Shown here: positions 1 through 7,005 of the stretch, in pieces | Layout of the letters: each line of letters opens with the position of its first letter | Position numbering within the stretch: position 1 is the stretch's first letter | DNA from: a virus | Strand: one strand, 5' to 3' | Virus record (IMG/VR): IMGVR_UViG_3300024999_000109 | Location: 1-60,705 of that record | DNA length: 60,705 nucleotides | Program-made: the position numbers and the translations under genes | Notes under the pieces: generated by a model | The model's database searches: none | Seen by the model: the letters and a program-made list of their open reading frames with translations, nothing else | What the model was told of the DNA's origin: nothing

Positions 1-172
1 CGTCTCCATCGACGGCATCACTCTGCATACCAGCGCATCTCTCACGGCATCCGGCCGGGTTGAGATTATTCCGCACGTTCCGGTGTGTGGTGGGCTTAAA
101 ATCTCGGTGACGACGAACACCACGATTGACGCCGAAGGAGACGTTATCCCCCTGATGTTCGGAGACGCGTGA
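1..172 (+). CDS. C-terminal end of a small virion-type protein split by the linear cut
   Basis: The frame is open from the left edge to the TGA at 170-172. It is the same frame as the gene that starts at 60366, and bases 6-131 repeat the right end, so this is the tail of that protein (about 128 residues when joined). The visible part is beta-rich and Thr/Val-rich and ends with MFGDA. The stop overlaps the next start in a TGATG arrangement. Bases 1-5 differ from the matching right-end bases, so the first residue or two are unreliable. The function is unknown; the position between the endolysin and a spike-like gene suggests a minor structural role. Confidence 0.75.
   Translation, partial: VSIDGITLHTSASLTASGRVEIIPHVPVCGGLKISVTTNTTIDAEGDVIPLMFGDA
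6..131. repeat. Left copy of 126-bp terminal repeat
   Basis: This segment is identical to 60580-60705. Because one reading frame passes cleanly through the join, it most likely marks assembly closure of a circular or circularly permuted molecule rather than a functional terminal repeat. Confidence 0.9.
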
Positions 173-1176
173 TGAAGGCTCGTGATATTTTAACCAGAAT
201 GGGCCATCTCGCGCCATCCGGGTGCGTGTCGCTCTGGAACGCGAAAAGGCCGACATCGCGCATGGCTGGCCCTGCCCCTGTCTACAGCGCAGCCTCCCAG
301 CAACCCGACGCCAACGGCAATCTCGTCACCTGGCCGAACTATGTTCCGGGTCGGGGGGTGGAGGTGCATCGGGCTTATAGTAACCTCTTCACCGCTGGTG
401 CTCCTGCTGTTCAGGGCAAGACGCTGACAGCACAGAAATATTGCCTGCAAGTCTTCGGGACAGGGGCTGAGTGTGTGGCAGGTGCTTATGGCACGGCAAC
501 AACTGCAACGCCTCTCATATTCACAGCCACAGCCGGGGATACCACCTTTACCCCGACAACCTGTGAAAGATGGATGCTCACGGCAGCGGGCGGGTACGTT
601 TTTAGCTATGTCGCACCGGGGGTGTCAGTAGCCTCCACAGCCTCCACCAGCGCGGGCAATGGCCTGGCTATCCCGCTGGATGCGAGGATGACTGCTGCAC
701 TGAGTGCAGGGGGGAGATTCACCGCAACAGCCCTTGTCTGGATGGGGGTGGGGAGTGGGGAGATGCCTGCTACATCAGATTTGATTCACTTTCTAATATG
801 CAACGAATCTATCCAGAACATGCTATTTGCTTCAAACGCGGCCGGAGTTAATAGAATAGTTCGCGGTGGGGATGGGACAAATCTCACGTTTTTGGCGCAG
901 GCCTGGAACCGTGGAGAAATCCACCTCAAGGTAGTCCAGACCAACGCAGCAGGCACACAGTTCCGAGTAGGCAACCGTCGATACACCGCAGCAATGGTGC
1001 CGATAGATGCACTGACTTGGGGTGCGTGGGCAGCCTATGATGGAAGTTTTAATCCCTTAACTCACTTGAGGTTCGGGTATACCAGCACAGTGCCACTAGG
1101 ATTCTTGCAGACTCAGGTGTGGAATAAGAGCTGCGCGGATGCGGAAATCCTTTCCTTACTCAGGTATGCAGCATGA
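172..1176 (+). CDS. Putative tail spike / surface-binding phage protein
   Basis: This encodes 334 residues from the ATG that overlaps the previous stop (TGATG) behind a GGAG site; a GTG three bases earlier is less likely. I see no signal peptide. The protein is rich in Ala, Thr and Gly with many short beta-prone stretches, and residues about 110-330 look like a jelly-roll or lectin-like domain of the kind found at the end of phage spikes and fibers. No catalytic motif is visible. It is translationally coupled to the endonuclease gene that follows (ATGA overlap), and its C-terminal LRYA and stop are copied at the end of that gene. Confidence 0.6.
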   Translation: MKARDILTRMGHLAPSGCVSLWNAKRPTSRMAGPAPVYSAASQQPDANGNLVTWPNYVPGRGVEVHRAYSNLFTAGAPAVQGKTLTAQKYCLQVFGTGAECVAGAYGTATTATPLIFTATAGDTTFTPTTCERWMLTAAGGYVFSYVAPGVSVASTASTSAGNGLAIPLDARMTAALSAGGRFTATALVWMGVGSGEMPATSDLIHFLICNESIQNMLFASNAAGVNRIVRGGDGTNLTFLAQAWNRGEIHLKVVQTNAAGTQFRVGNRRYTAAMVPIDALTWGAWAAYDGSFNPLTHLRFGYTSTVPLGFLQTQVWNKSCADAEILSLLRYAA

Positions 1177-1715
1177 GCAAACTCACACAAGAACGATTGA
1201 AAGAACTTGTTAACTACGATCCTGATACGGGAATTTTCACCTGGGCGTGCAGTAGGGTTGGGGCGCATTCTGGAGACGTAGCCGGATGCTTTGACCCAAC
1301 AAAAGGATACAGATATATAGGGTTAGACAACAGGCAGTACCAAGAACATCGAGTGGCTATTCTTTATATGGACGGCTACATGCCTGAAAATACAGTGGAC
1401 CACAAAAACAGGATCAGGCATGACAACAGGTATAAAAATCTAAGGGAAGCAACCTATCAATGTCAGATCAGAAACTGTGGCCCGCTGAAGACAAACACAT
1501 CAGGAGTTAAGGGTGTAGCGTGGCATAAGGTTGTCAAGAAATGGAGAGCACAGATAGGAGACAACGGCAAGCACGTGTGTATTGGGTACTTTTCTGACTT
1601 TTTTGAGGCTGTTTGTCATAGGTTCGCCGCCGAGCAAGCACTCGGATTTCAAGACTGTGATATTAACTCAGCCGCCAAGCAATACATAGACAGCCACTTG
1701 AGGTATGCATCATGA
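1173..1715 (+). CDS. HNH endonuclease with C-terminal AP2 DNA-binding domain
   Basis: This is a 180-residue free-standing HNH homing-endonuclease-type protein. The HNH core lies at about residues 65-100, with DHKNRIRHDNRYKNLR giving the catalytic His and the Asn/Asp metal ligands. Residues about 110-150 (SGVKGVAWHKVVKKW) are a typical AP2 domain. The start overlaps the previous stop (ATGA). The last codons and stop (LRYAS) nearly duplicate the end of the upstream gene (LRYAA): a 15-bp direct repeat at 1162-1176 and 1701-1715 with one mismatch. That is what an insertion next to the upstream stop codon would leave. Confidence 0.9.
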   Translation: MSKLTQERLKELVNYDPDTGIFTWACSRVGAHSGDVAGCFDPTKGYRYIGLDNRQYQEHRVAILYMDGYMPENTVDHKNRIRHDNRYKNLREATYQCQIRNCGPLKTNTSGVKGVAWHKVVKKWRAQIGDNGKHVCIGYFSDFFEAVCHRFAAEQALGFQDCDINSAAKQYIDSHLRYAS

Positions 1716-1885
1716 CCAGACAAGAAGCAAACAGATTGAAGGCACAGATCAAGGATATTCTTGCAGGTATTGACGGCACTGAAGATGGAAGTGATGGTTG
1801 GTGGGAGACTTCCACAGGCGAAGAGTTTGGAGCAAAGAAGCTGGCTGAAGTGCTGAAGGCCATTGATGATGAGGTGTCAGAATGA
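1712..1885 (+). CDS. Small acidic protein, unknown function
   Basis: This encodes 57 residues, beginning at an ATGA overlap with the endonuclease gene and ending in an ATGA overlap with the next gene. The protein is acidic, with a helical N-terminus and a Trp-Trp pair in the middle. Before the endonuclease gene arrived, this frame would have followed the spike-like gene directly. I recognise no family. Confidence 0.7.
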   Translation: MTRQEANRLKAQIKDILAGIDGTEDGSDGWWETSTGEEFGAKKLAEVLKAIDDEVSE

Positions 1886-2400
1886 AACTCGAACGAGGAC
1901 CATCATTCGGAGCCTACTATACCACCGACCCAGCCAAGCCTCAGCGCATCTTCGGACTGAAACCCGAGAACGGATTCCCATGCGGAACGTTCACAGTGAA
2001 CGGAGTGGCGAAAGGCGTGACATTCTTTCATTTCCTCAAGGATTTGCATGAGACAGCCATAGACGACCCTGAACATGCCGAGACATTCGACGTGGCTGCA
2101 CCCTGCGGAGACAAGTACAAGGACTCCCCAGTAATGGGAGGACTGCTGATGGGTGCCGATGTGACTGAAGCACTCAAGACCCTCAAACCTGTACCGAAAG
2201 GTCTGGTGGATAAGGATCTCAAGGACGGCAAAAAAGGCGAGCAGATCGTCAACGAGCGAGCCGGGATACTGGTTGGGGAGTTCCTTGGATTCACTCTGGC
2301 TGATGTGCTGAGGGATTTTCCCGAGATCTGGCAACCAACCACAGTAGATGGGGTCGAGGTTGCGAACGTGTGGAAATGCTCATTGGAGGCTTTGGGGTAG
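1882..2400 (+). CDS. Conserved phage protein of unknown function
   Basis: This encodes 172 residues starting at an ATGA overlap. It is a soluble globular protein with no signal peptide, membrane segment or recognised motif. It is the last gene of the rightward late operon, facing the leftward integrase block, and a long RNA hairpin follows its stop within 45 bases. By position it could be a late accessory or assembly protein. Confidence 0.65.
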   Translation: MKLERGPSFGAYYTTDPAKPQRIFGLKPENGFPCGTFTVNGVAKGVTFFHFLKDLHETAIDDPEHAETFDVAAPCGDKYKDSPVMGGLLMGADVTEALKTLKPVPKGLVDKDLKDGKKGEQIVNERAGILVGEFLGFTLADVLRDFPEIWQPTTVDGVEVANVWKCSLEALG

Positions 2401-2441
2401 GTTTTCTTTCCACCCCAAAATTTCAGCCGATAAATCAAACG

Positions 2442-2511
2442 ATTCAGGCAGGTTACTCGCTACAATCCAGCGTCTATGGCGCTGAATCTTCGGCGGGTAA
2501 CTTGCCTGAAT
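2442..2511 (+). other. Long stem-loop between convergent blocks
   Basis: A 19-nt arm (2442-2460) pairs with 2493-2511. The two positions that are not Watson-Crick are both G-U in plus-strand RNA and would be A-C mismatches in minus-strand RNA. A second stem (CAGCG/CGCTG, 2468-2484) sits inside. There is no T tract, so this is not a standard terminator. It may protect or process the 3' end of the late transcript. An attachment site is an alternative because the integrase gene is nearby. Confidence 0.6.
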
Positions 2512-2521
2512 TATTCTGGTA

Positions 2522-2761
2522 TTATTTGGGTGGTTGGGGTGGATTTACCCCAATGCGGAAGCTCCAAGCTGAAATGGCATCTTCCCTGGTTTTCCCGGTG
2601 ATTTTAACAACCCTCCGTAATGGCGGCGGCCCATCAATATCACACCAGTGTATTAAATCAACTGAGATTAATTTGCTCCGCATGCCGGTCCAAAACGTGT
2701 TTTCTTTCAGTTCTGTTTCCCCGTTTCCGCAGAACGGGCACGGCTCAAACGTGTCGCTCAT
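2522..2761 (-). CDS. Lar-like restriction alleviation zinc protein
   Basis: This encodes 79 residues with a good AAAGGAG site upstream. The N-terminal CPFCG, a central Trp-Cys segment and a C-terminal Trp-containing helix match the Lar family, small zinc-ribbon proteins that relieve type I restriction. Family members normally have a second CxxCG; here only one Cys (HWCDIDG) remains, so the zinc site may be incomplete or the protein may do another job. It is the most downstream gene of the leftward block, just past the integrase. Confidence 0.75.
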   Translation of the reverse strand: MSDTFEPCPFCGNGETELKENTFWTGMRSKLISVDLIHWCDIDGPPPLRRVVKITGKTREDAISAWSFRIGVNPPQPPK

Positions 2762-2782
2762 CTCACCACTCCTTTTGTAATT

Positions 2783-3799
2783 TTACCCCAACAAATCAAC
2801 AGCCTTCTTTTTAAGCGCAGATGAAACATGCTGATACCGCATCGTCATCGCAATATTTTTATGCCCTAAAATTTGCGACACAGCTTGAGCGTCCGCCCCT
2901 GCTTCCAGCATGTCTGTGGCGCACCGATGTCGTAGGTCGTAAGGTCTTATCCTCCGCGTAATCCCGGCCCTCCGCTTCGCAGCATTCCATCCGTGCTGCA
3001 ACTTCAATATTGGTTTGCCCCTGTAATGGATTAAATGCCGTATACCAGCCTCTTTGTCCTCTACATGCCATTGGACCAGAAGGGCAAGGATCGTTGAATT
3101 TAACGGCACCATCCTCACCGGAAGACCTCCTTTGTCTGCGCTGATAACCATCAGGGTCTTATCTGCAAAATCAACCGCGTCCCAGGTTAAAGAAAGGAGT
3201 TCTATTCTTCCGACCCTCAACCCGATGTGATACGAGATAAGCATGGCCCTTTGGGTATGGGGCGAAGCGCAGGCCAGGATAGCCTCAAATTCCGCTTTAG
3301 TCGGCGGTTGGAGTATGGCATCATCCCGGCGTGGGAACGTGAAATTATCGGCAGGGTATGAGGTAATCAGCCGTCTTTTGACCGACCACCGGAGGATTGC
3401 CCGGATCACCGTCAACTCGGCGTGAATGGTGGTCATCTTGACCGTCGCTATCCTGGTTGAGATATACCTGTCGAGGACCGTGGCCGTTATCTCGTGGGCT
3501 GGTAGGTGGCCTACAATCGGCAGGATGGTATTCGGCAGGCGGTAGAGTAAACCCTCGTAGGTGGATCGTGCGAGGGTGTGGCGTTTTGCGCCTATGTACT
3601 CATTCGACAGCTCAGTAAGCGTCGGGGACCGCTGCAACGACCTGATACCCAGTCCGAGCGAAGCGTTGAAGGCTGTCGCCGCTTGCTCGGCTGCCGGACC
3701 CCTGCCGAAGTATTTCTTCGTGGCGTTGGGGTGGTCGGGGTCTTTGCCTTTGCTGTGCTGGACCTGCCAGCGGCCGTCTGGTAGTTGGTGGACGCTCAT
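2783..3799 (-). CDS. int: Tyrosine recombinase / phage integrase
   Basis: This is a 338-residue integrase that would join the circular phage genome to the host chromosome. Arm-binding (residues about 1-60) and SAM-like core-binding (about 65-160) regions precede the catalytic domain. The catalytic residues visible are Arg195 (GLRVGR), Arg290 in YDLRH (Tyr replaces the usual His of HxxR, a common variant), His313 in LGHKN and nucleophile Tyr322 (MRYQHV). The start overlaps the upstream small gene (ATGA). This gene is the main evidence that the phage is temperate. Confidence 0.95.
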   Translation of the reverse strand: MSVHQLPDGRWQVQHSKGKDPDHPNATKKYFGRGPAAEQAATAFNASLGLGIRSLQRSPTLTELSNEYIGAKRHTLARSTYEGLLYRLPNTILPIVGHLPAHEITATVLDRYISTRIATVKMTTIHAELTVIRAILRWSVKRRLITSYPADNFTFPRRDDAILQPPTKAEFEAILACASPHTQRAMLISYHIGLRVGRIELLSLTWDAVDFADKTLMVISADKGGLPVRMVPLNSTILALLVQWHVEDKEAGIRHLIHYRGKPILKLQHGWNAAKRRAGITRRIRPYDLRHRCATDMLEAGADAQAVSQILGHKNIAMTMRYQHVSSALKKKAVDLLG

Positions 3800-3975
3800 T
3801 TTTCCTCAACCGGTCCCAGCCGAACAATTTCAGAAGAGTACCCAATATCGTCAATAGCTACAGAAAACACACGCAGGCCCATTCCGTATTTCGACCCGTC
3901 AGGCTCCAGAAGCCCGAACTCAACATCAAAATCAGGGAACCTAAGCAACATCTCGGCAAGCTCTTTAGCTTTCAT
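3796..3975 (-). CDS. Small acidic protein upstream of integrase
   Basis: This encodes 59 residues behind a strong GGAGGGG site. The sequence begins with a helical ELAEMLLRFPDFDVEF segment, a common start in small phage proteins that regulate or accompany integrases. Its stop overlaps the integrase start (ATGA), so translation is coupled. A role as excisionase is possible from position only; there is no recognisable winged-helix motif and the protein is acidic, which argues against DNA binding. Confidence 0.7.
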   Translation of the reverse strand: MKAKELAEMLLRFPDFDVEFGLLEPDGSKYGMGLRVFSVAIDDIGYSSEIVRLGPVEEK

Positions 3976-4027
3976 ATCCCCTCCGCCTCAGGTTATGGGT
4001 AAGTCTAGTAGTTGGCGGGCGCTCATT

Positions 4028-4135
4028 TTAGCCTGTAAACCAATAGCCGGTGACAATGCTAAGCCACAGCAGCAAACCACCTATTCCAACAGCTACCCCG
4101 CCTAAAGTTAGAATAATGGCATCTTTTCTGGACAT
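4028..4135 (-). CDS. 35-residue single-pass membrane protein
   Basis: The gene has a GGAGGAG site six bases before the ATG. After five polar residues almost the entire sequence is a hydrophobic helix (residues 6-30). It is an inner-membrane peptide with no known family, lying in the lysogeny operon, where small membrane proteins can affect superinfection. That role is inferred from position. Confidence 0.6.
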   Translation of the reverse strand: MSRKDAIILTLGGVAVGIGGLLLWLSIVTGYWFTG

Positions 4136-4137
4136 CG

Positions 4138-4458
4138 CTACTCCTCCGGTCCGGCCGGTATCGGCATCCAATGGGTTGGTTGGTCATCGTCCCATCGCAG
4201 AAACGTATCGCTGCCCATCCCAAAACCGCCATTGCATGGGACCAGCACAAACCAACCCTCACCAATAAATGATTGTTTCTCGTAAGATGCCGTCGCCACC
4301 CTGCCGCCTGGGCACAGAATGATAACGTGTGTCCCGTCCTTTGGAACTGTCGCTATCGGTCGCCATGCCGGCACATCCTCAACTTTACACCATCCACCGC
4401 CCTCAGTCTCGGACATTACTATGCAATCGCCTAGGTCCACTGGTTCGTAGGTTTTCAT
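4138..4458 (-). CDS. DUF551-like phage protein
   Basis: This encodes 106 residues. The pattern WRPIATVPKDGT, then a beta-rich stretch, then DDQPTHWMPIP is the signature of the DUF551 family, common in lambdoid phages and of unknown function. It starts in an ATGA overlap with the lipoprotein gene behind a GGAGGGG site. A second DUF551-like gene lies in the same operon at 5019-5381. Confidence 0.85.
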   Translation of the reverse strand: MKTYEPVDLGDCIVMSETEGGGWCKVEDVPAWRPIATVPKDGTHVIILCPGGRVATASYEKQSFIGEGWFVLVPCNGGFGMGSDTFLRWDDDQPTHWMPIPAGPEE

Positions 4459-4838
4459 CTCCCCTCCATCTCAGGCCATGGATAAAGCACATTGTAAGGT
4501 GCATTGTCATAGCACCGACGGTCATTATTTATCGCAAAAATAACCCGCTGATTGTTGATCAGGTAAGAGGTGCGTTTCAACCCGGTATATCCGCCCATCC
4601 GATTTTTTCCATTCGCCTGAAGGCAGACATTGTACCCCACCGCCATTGCCAATACTCCAGGTGTAGGCTGGGAGATTCGCACATCCCGGAGGCTGTAGGG
4701 ATCGAAATAGGTCTGCTTTATGTGGGCGGCGACTACCTCCTTGTAGTTGTCCGGGTATGGGCCTGCTCCTTCCTGGGTCCATGTTGCCGCGCAGCCTGAT
4801 AGCATGGCGAGTGCGGCGAGTGCGATTAGCTTTATCAT
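4455..4838 (-). CDS. Putative lipoprotein
   Basis: This encodes 127 residues. It has a short Lys-containing start, a hydrophobic stretch and lipobox LSGC at residues 14-17, so Cys17 would be lipidated after Sec export. The mature part contains three further Cys and many Tyr/Asn and looks like a small beta domain. Expression with the lysogeny genes suggests it is made by the lysogen. Changing the cell surface or blocking superinfecting phages is a reasonable inference, not shown by a motif. Confidence 0.75.
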   Translation of the reverse strand: MIKLIALAALAMLSGCAATWTQEGAGPYPDNYKEVVAAHIKQTYFDPYSLRDVRISQPTPGVLAMAVGYNVCLQANGKNRMGGYTGLKRTSYLINNQRVIFAINNDRRCYDNAPYNVLYPWPEMEGR

Positions 4839-5008
4839 TTATCCCTCCCCTTTAATTCCAACATAGTCCGCAGGGCAGCGCCCTTCAGCAAGCGAACGCC
4901 CTGCTCCCAATTCTCGACCGCCTTTTTCGATACACCGACACGCTCGGCAAGTTCTTGCTGCGTCAGTCTTAGGTGCTGGCGGAGGGCTTTGATTTCTTGC
5001 GGGGTCAT
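4835..5008 (-). CDS. XRE-family helix-turn-helix protein
   Basis: This encodes 57 residues, essentially one helix-turn-helix domain. LTQQELAERVGVSKKAVENW is the classic XRE recognition unit. I chose the ATG at 5008 because it has an AGAGAG site; an ATG six codons earlier overlaps the upstream gene but has no ribosome site. It is probably a DNA-binding regulator of the leftward operon, distinct from the CI-like repressor. Confidence 0.85.
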   Translation of the reverse strand: MTPQEIKALRQHLRLTQQELAERVGVSKKAVENWEQGVRLLKGAALRTMLELKGRDK

Positions 5009-5018
5009 ATTGCTCTCT

Positions 5019-5381
5019 TTAGACATTCAGCGCAGAATCCGCCTTTCCTGGTGCGTCGGGCAGTGACATCCAGTGTGTTGCCCTGCCATGCAAATATGCT
5101 GTTCCTGGCGTTGCTACATCAACATTCCCCGCACTAGCAACCTCTGCGATCCACTTGCGTTCCGGCCAATCTTCGTACCATCCGAGAAGGAGGTTGGTTC
5201 CGTCCTTCGGAGAGGTGTCTATCGGCTGCCATTTGACAACTGCTTCTAGCGCCAGTTCGGCGGCTGCGTGGCGAGCGTGTTTATGGCCAACCCGGTACGC
5301 ATGGTCCTGGCCTTTCCCGCACAACTCCCAGTCTGTAGGATTGTCGCACGGGATATTCATTATTTCATCATGTAGATTCAT
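5019..5381 (-). CDS. DUF551-like protein with duplicated N-terminal module
   Basis: This encodes 120 residues from an ATG with a strong AAGGAG site; 11 extra codons upstream lack one. The C-terminal part (WQPIDTSPKDGT ... RATHWMSLPD) is DUF551-like. The first 45 residues (MNLHDEIMNIP ... HARHAAAELAL) recur at the start of the gene at 22121-22393 on the other strand, so this is a shared N-terminal module placed on two different bodies. Function unknown. Confidence 0.8.
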   Translation of the reverse strand: MNLHDEIMNIPCDNPTDWELCGKGQDHAYRVGHKHARHAAAELALEAVVKWQPIDTSPKDGTNLLLGWYEDWPERKWIAEVASAGNVDVATPGTAYLHGRATHWMSLPDAPGKADSALNV

Positions 5382-5389
5382 TTCCTCTC

Positions 5390-5427
5390 CTTGTATCGCA
5401 TCTGTTATAGACAAAACTATTTGTGTC
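5390..5427 (-). promoter_or_regulatory. Candidate promoter/operator upstream of the 5381 gene
   Basis: On the minus strand a TATAAC -10 candidate (5404-5409) sits beside an imperfect dyad GACACAAATAGTTTTGTC (5410-5427). The 10-mer CTTGTATCGC at 5390-5399 also occurs at 6901-6910 and inverted at 6706-6715 in the main operator region. This suggests the phage repressor or Cro-like protein also acts here. The -35 is weak. Confidence 0.45.
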
Positions 5428-5441
5428 TCATTAAAGCCAGA

Positions 5442-5744
5442 TTATGAGGCACAAGCCTTGACCTGAAACTGGACAACGGGGCAACGCTCTATCCCATCCT
5501 CGCCCTTGTCCCATCGGAGAAGAGGAACACGGTAATTGTCGTAACGGATATCAAGGATATAATTAGGCTGGAAATCCTTTTGTGCCACAACCCAGACCTT
5601 TTCAAACCTGCGGTTTATCTTCAATGCTGACTTCCACCCGTATTCTGTCCCGGCCTTTAATGCTTCTCCCTTGGTGCGGAATGTCTTAACAAGGCCGTCT
5701 GCTATTGGGTAAAAAAGGGCCTTTTCAAGATTATCTACGACCAT
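5442..5744 (-). CDS. Small phage protein, unknown function
   Basis: This encodes 100 residues. The ATG at 5744 is preferred because AAAGGAG lies six bases before it; the ATG two codons upstream abuts the site. It is a soluble, basic and aromatic-rich protein with alternating beta-prone segments and no recognised motif. It has its own promoter (5791-5819) downstream of the repressor operon terminator, so it may be expressed independently in the lysogen. Confidence 0.7.
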   Translation of the reverse strand: MVVDNLEKALFYPIADGLVKTFRTKGEALKAGTEYGWKSALKINRRFEKVWVVAQKDFQPNYILDIRYDNYRVPLLRWDKGEDGIERCPVVQFQVKACAS

Positions 5745-5790
5745 GGCCATCTCCTTTGGGTTGTGGGTTAATTCCCTTCCTCTTGATTAA

Positions 5791-5819
5791 ACTGTATCAC
5801 CCAACGGGGGACAGTGCAA
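5791..5819 (-). promoter_or_regulatory. Sigma70-like promoter for the 5744 gene
   Basis: Reading leftward: TTGCAC (-35, 5814-5819), a 17-bp spacer and TACAGT (-10, 5791-5796). It lies just past a leftward terminator and about 50 bp before the gene start. Confidence 0.6.
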
Positions 5820-5828
5820 GCAAATAAA

Positions 5829-5860
5829 GAGGGCAAGTGAAATTATTTTCCACCGCCCTC
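5829..5860 (-). terminator. Leftward intrinsic terminator after the repressor operon
   Basis: On the minus strand the stem GAGGGCGGTG / CACTTGCCCTC encloses an A/T-rich loop and is followed by TTTATTT. It separates repressor transcription from the downstream lysogeny genes. Confidence 0.65.
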
Positions 5861-5883
5861 AATTAAACCCAATGCTTTCCGAT

Positions 5884-6180
5884 TCAATCAGCGCACCCAG
5901 CAAGAAAAATCATCGCAACGGTCATAGCAATCCTTCCCGCCTTGCCATCCCAGTCTTTACAGCAGTGCGAGCACCGGGACAGCCAGTCGCGGTTACATGG
6001 GTTCTTCGCCCTGCTGAACAGTTTGGCCCCTGCTGATTTACAACGCTCGGTCAAGCCTTTACCGGGTGGATTAGGTGCATTTTCCGCTCCACCGGATAGC
6101 ACTGAAAATCTTTTACTGTTTGCCGGAAAACTCTTGTAGGATTTTCCCCTACGCGGTAATTTCTGACTAGCGGAGTCCAT
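5884..6180 (-). CDS. Hypothetical protein coupled to the repressor
   Basis: This encodes 98 residues whose ATG shares a base with the repressor stop (TAATG). The sequence is rich in Lys, Ser, Pro and Cys, with CSHCCKDW in the middle and a short hydrophobic C-terminus (IAMTVAMIFLAGC). It has no recognised domain and its composition is unusual, so the frame could be spurious. The coupling to the repressor is the best argument that it is real. Confidence 0.4.
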   Translation of the reverse strand: MDSASQKLPRRGKSYKSFPANSKRFSVLSGGAENAPNPPGKGLTERCKSAGAKLFSRAKNPCNRDWLSRCSHCCKDWDGKAGRIAMTVAMIFLAGCAD

Positions 6181-6650
6181 TACCCGTTCGCAGCCTGTTC
6201 CGCCCCCTTTTGGAGTCCAGTCACTATCGCAATTAACGTGTCAAGTTTCTGGCCAAGACCTTTCATTTCCCCTCTCATCCCTTCCATCTCTGCCTCATTC
6301 TTGCAAGCCTTGAATAACGCTTTGACGCTCGATACAAGCGCCGCCTTGTAAATCTGCGGGCCGGTCATGATATCCGTCATCATGGCCACCGCTTCATCAA
6401 TCTTTATTTCCCTGCCCAATCCATTCCGGAATGTCTCCGGTAATTCCTCAGCACCTGACAGCGTAGGAAGTCTATCCCTGCCCAGTTCGAGAATAGCGAC
6501 CATCGTTTCACCGTCCGGCATGGTCAAACCTGACTCCCACTTACCGACCGCCTGCTGTGTCCTGCTAAACCTGTCGGCAAATTCCGCCTGGGTGTCGCCC
6601 AGGTCCTCCCTAATTTTCTTGATCCGCAATCCGATTTGTTTCCTTTCCAT
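6180..6650 (-). CDS. CI-like phage repressor (XRE helix-turn-helix)
   Basis: This encodes 156 residues. The N-terminal XRE domain (about residues 5-60) carries the helix-turn-helix DTQAEFADRFSRTQQAVGKW. Residues about 85-150 form a helical tail, probably for oligomerisation. There is no LexA/CI-type Ser-Lys peptidase domain, so induction would not be RecA-stimulated self-cleavage. It diverges from the Cro-like gene across an operator region it presumably binds. It is the likely lysogeny maintenance repressor. Confidence 0.85.
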   Translation of the reverse strand: MERKQIGLRIKKIREDLGDTQAEFADRFSRTQQAVGKWESGLTMPDGETMVAILELGRDRLPTLSGAEELPETFRNGLGREIKIDEAVAMMTDIMTGPQIYKAALVSSVKALFKACKNEAEMEGMRGEMKGLGQKLDTLIAIVTGLQKGAEQAANG

Positions 6651-6691
6651 AGTGATCCCCTCCCAAGGAATAATAGTCTCAATTCACTCTA

Positions 6692-6715
6692 TGACACAAT
6701 TTGTAGCGATACAAG
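6692..6715 (-). promoter_or_regulatory. Leftward operator/promoter for the repressor gene
   Basis: The palindrome TTGTAgcgaTACAA (6701-6714) sits in a leftward promoter candidate TTGTAT-N17-TAGAGT. Just left of it lies CACAATTTGTA (6695-6705), an 11-mer found again at 15741-15751. Repressor autoregulation is the likely role. Confidence 0.6.
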
Positions 6716-6744
6716 AATAAAATACAATTGGTGTCATTTTTTCC

Positions 6745-6786
6745 TTGTGCTTGTAAAAAAACAAGAGTACCTTGTGTAAAAACAAG
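6745..6786 (+). promoter_or_regulatory. Rightward early promoter with two operators
   Basis: A promoter candidate TTGTGC (6745-6750), N17, TACCTT (6768-6773) is overlapped by two 16-bp palindromes with CTTGT/ACAAG arms: 6750-6765 and 6771-6786. Their centres are 21 bp apart, two helical turns, so bound dimers would lie on one face of the DNA. This is the expected control point for repressor and Cro-like protein. Confidence 0.7.
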
Positions 6787-6798
6787 GAGGATTTAAGG

Positions 6799-7002
6799 AT
6801 GACCAAACAAGAATTTTCTGAAAAGATATTAGGATGTTCGTACAGTCTTTTTAGGGCCGTTTTAGGTGGTAAGCGCAACTTCTCATACAAGAGAGCTTTG
6901 CTTGTATCGCAACTCTTAAATACAAGTTGTGGCATCTGGCAGGACGCAGAAAGGGCCGCTGAAAGGCGGATCGCTTGGATTAAATTTGCGGGGAAGAAAT
7001 AG
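6799..7002 (+). CDS. Cro-like regulator
   Basis: This encodes 67 residues from the ATG behind a perfect AGGAGG site. It is a small basic protein with a helix-turn-helix-like core (EKILGCSYSLFRAVLGGKRN), first gene of the rightward early operon and divergent from the repressor, the classic cro position. The 10-mer CTTGTATCGC found in the operators occurs inside the gene (6901-6910), so the coding region itself may hold a binding site. Confidence 0.7.
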   Translation: MTKQEFSEKILGCSYSLFRAVLGGKRNFSYKRALLVSQLLNTSCGIWQDAERAAERRIAWIKFAGKK

Positions 7003-7005
7003 GCC

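Noticed and set aside
1-131. 126-bp end repeat as a true direct terminal repeat of the virion
   Set aside because: It is inside a coding frame that continues through the join and its length fits assembly overlap; no coverage data to support a packaged repeat.
172-2400. Diversity-generating retroelement (spike gene plus variable repeat)
   Set aside because: No reverse transcriptase gene and no adenine-biased template/variable repeat pair seen anywhere in the window.
3612-3854. Alternative frame at the integrase start
   Set aside because: It is an antiparallel or shifted shadow of the integrase N-terminus; no ribosome site.
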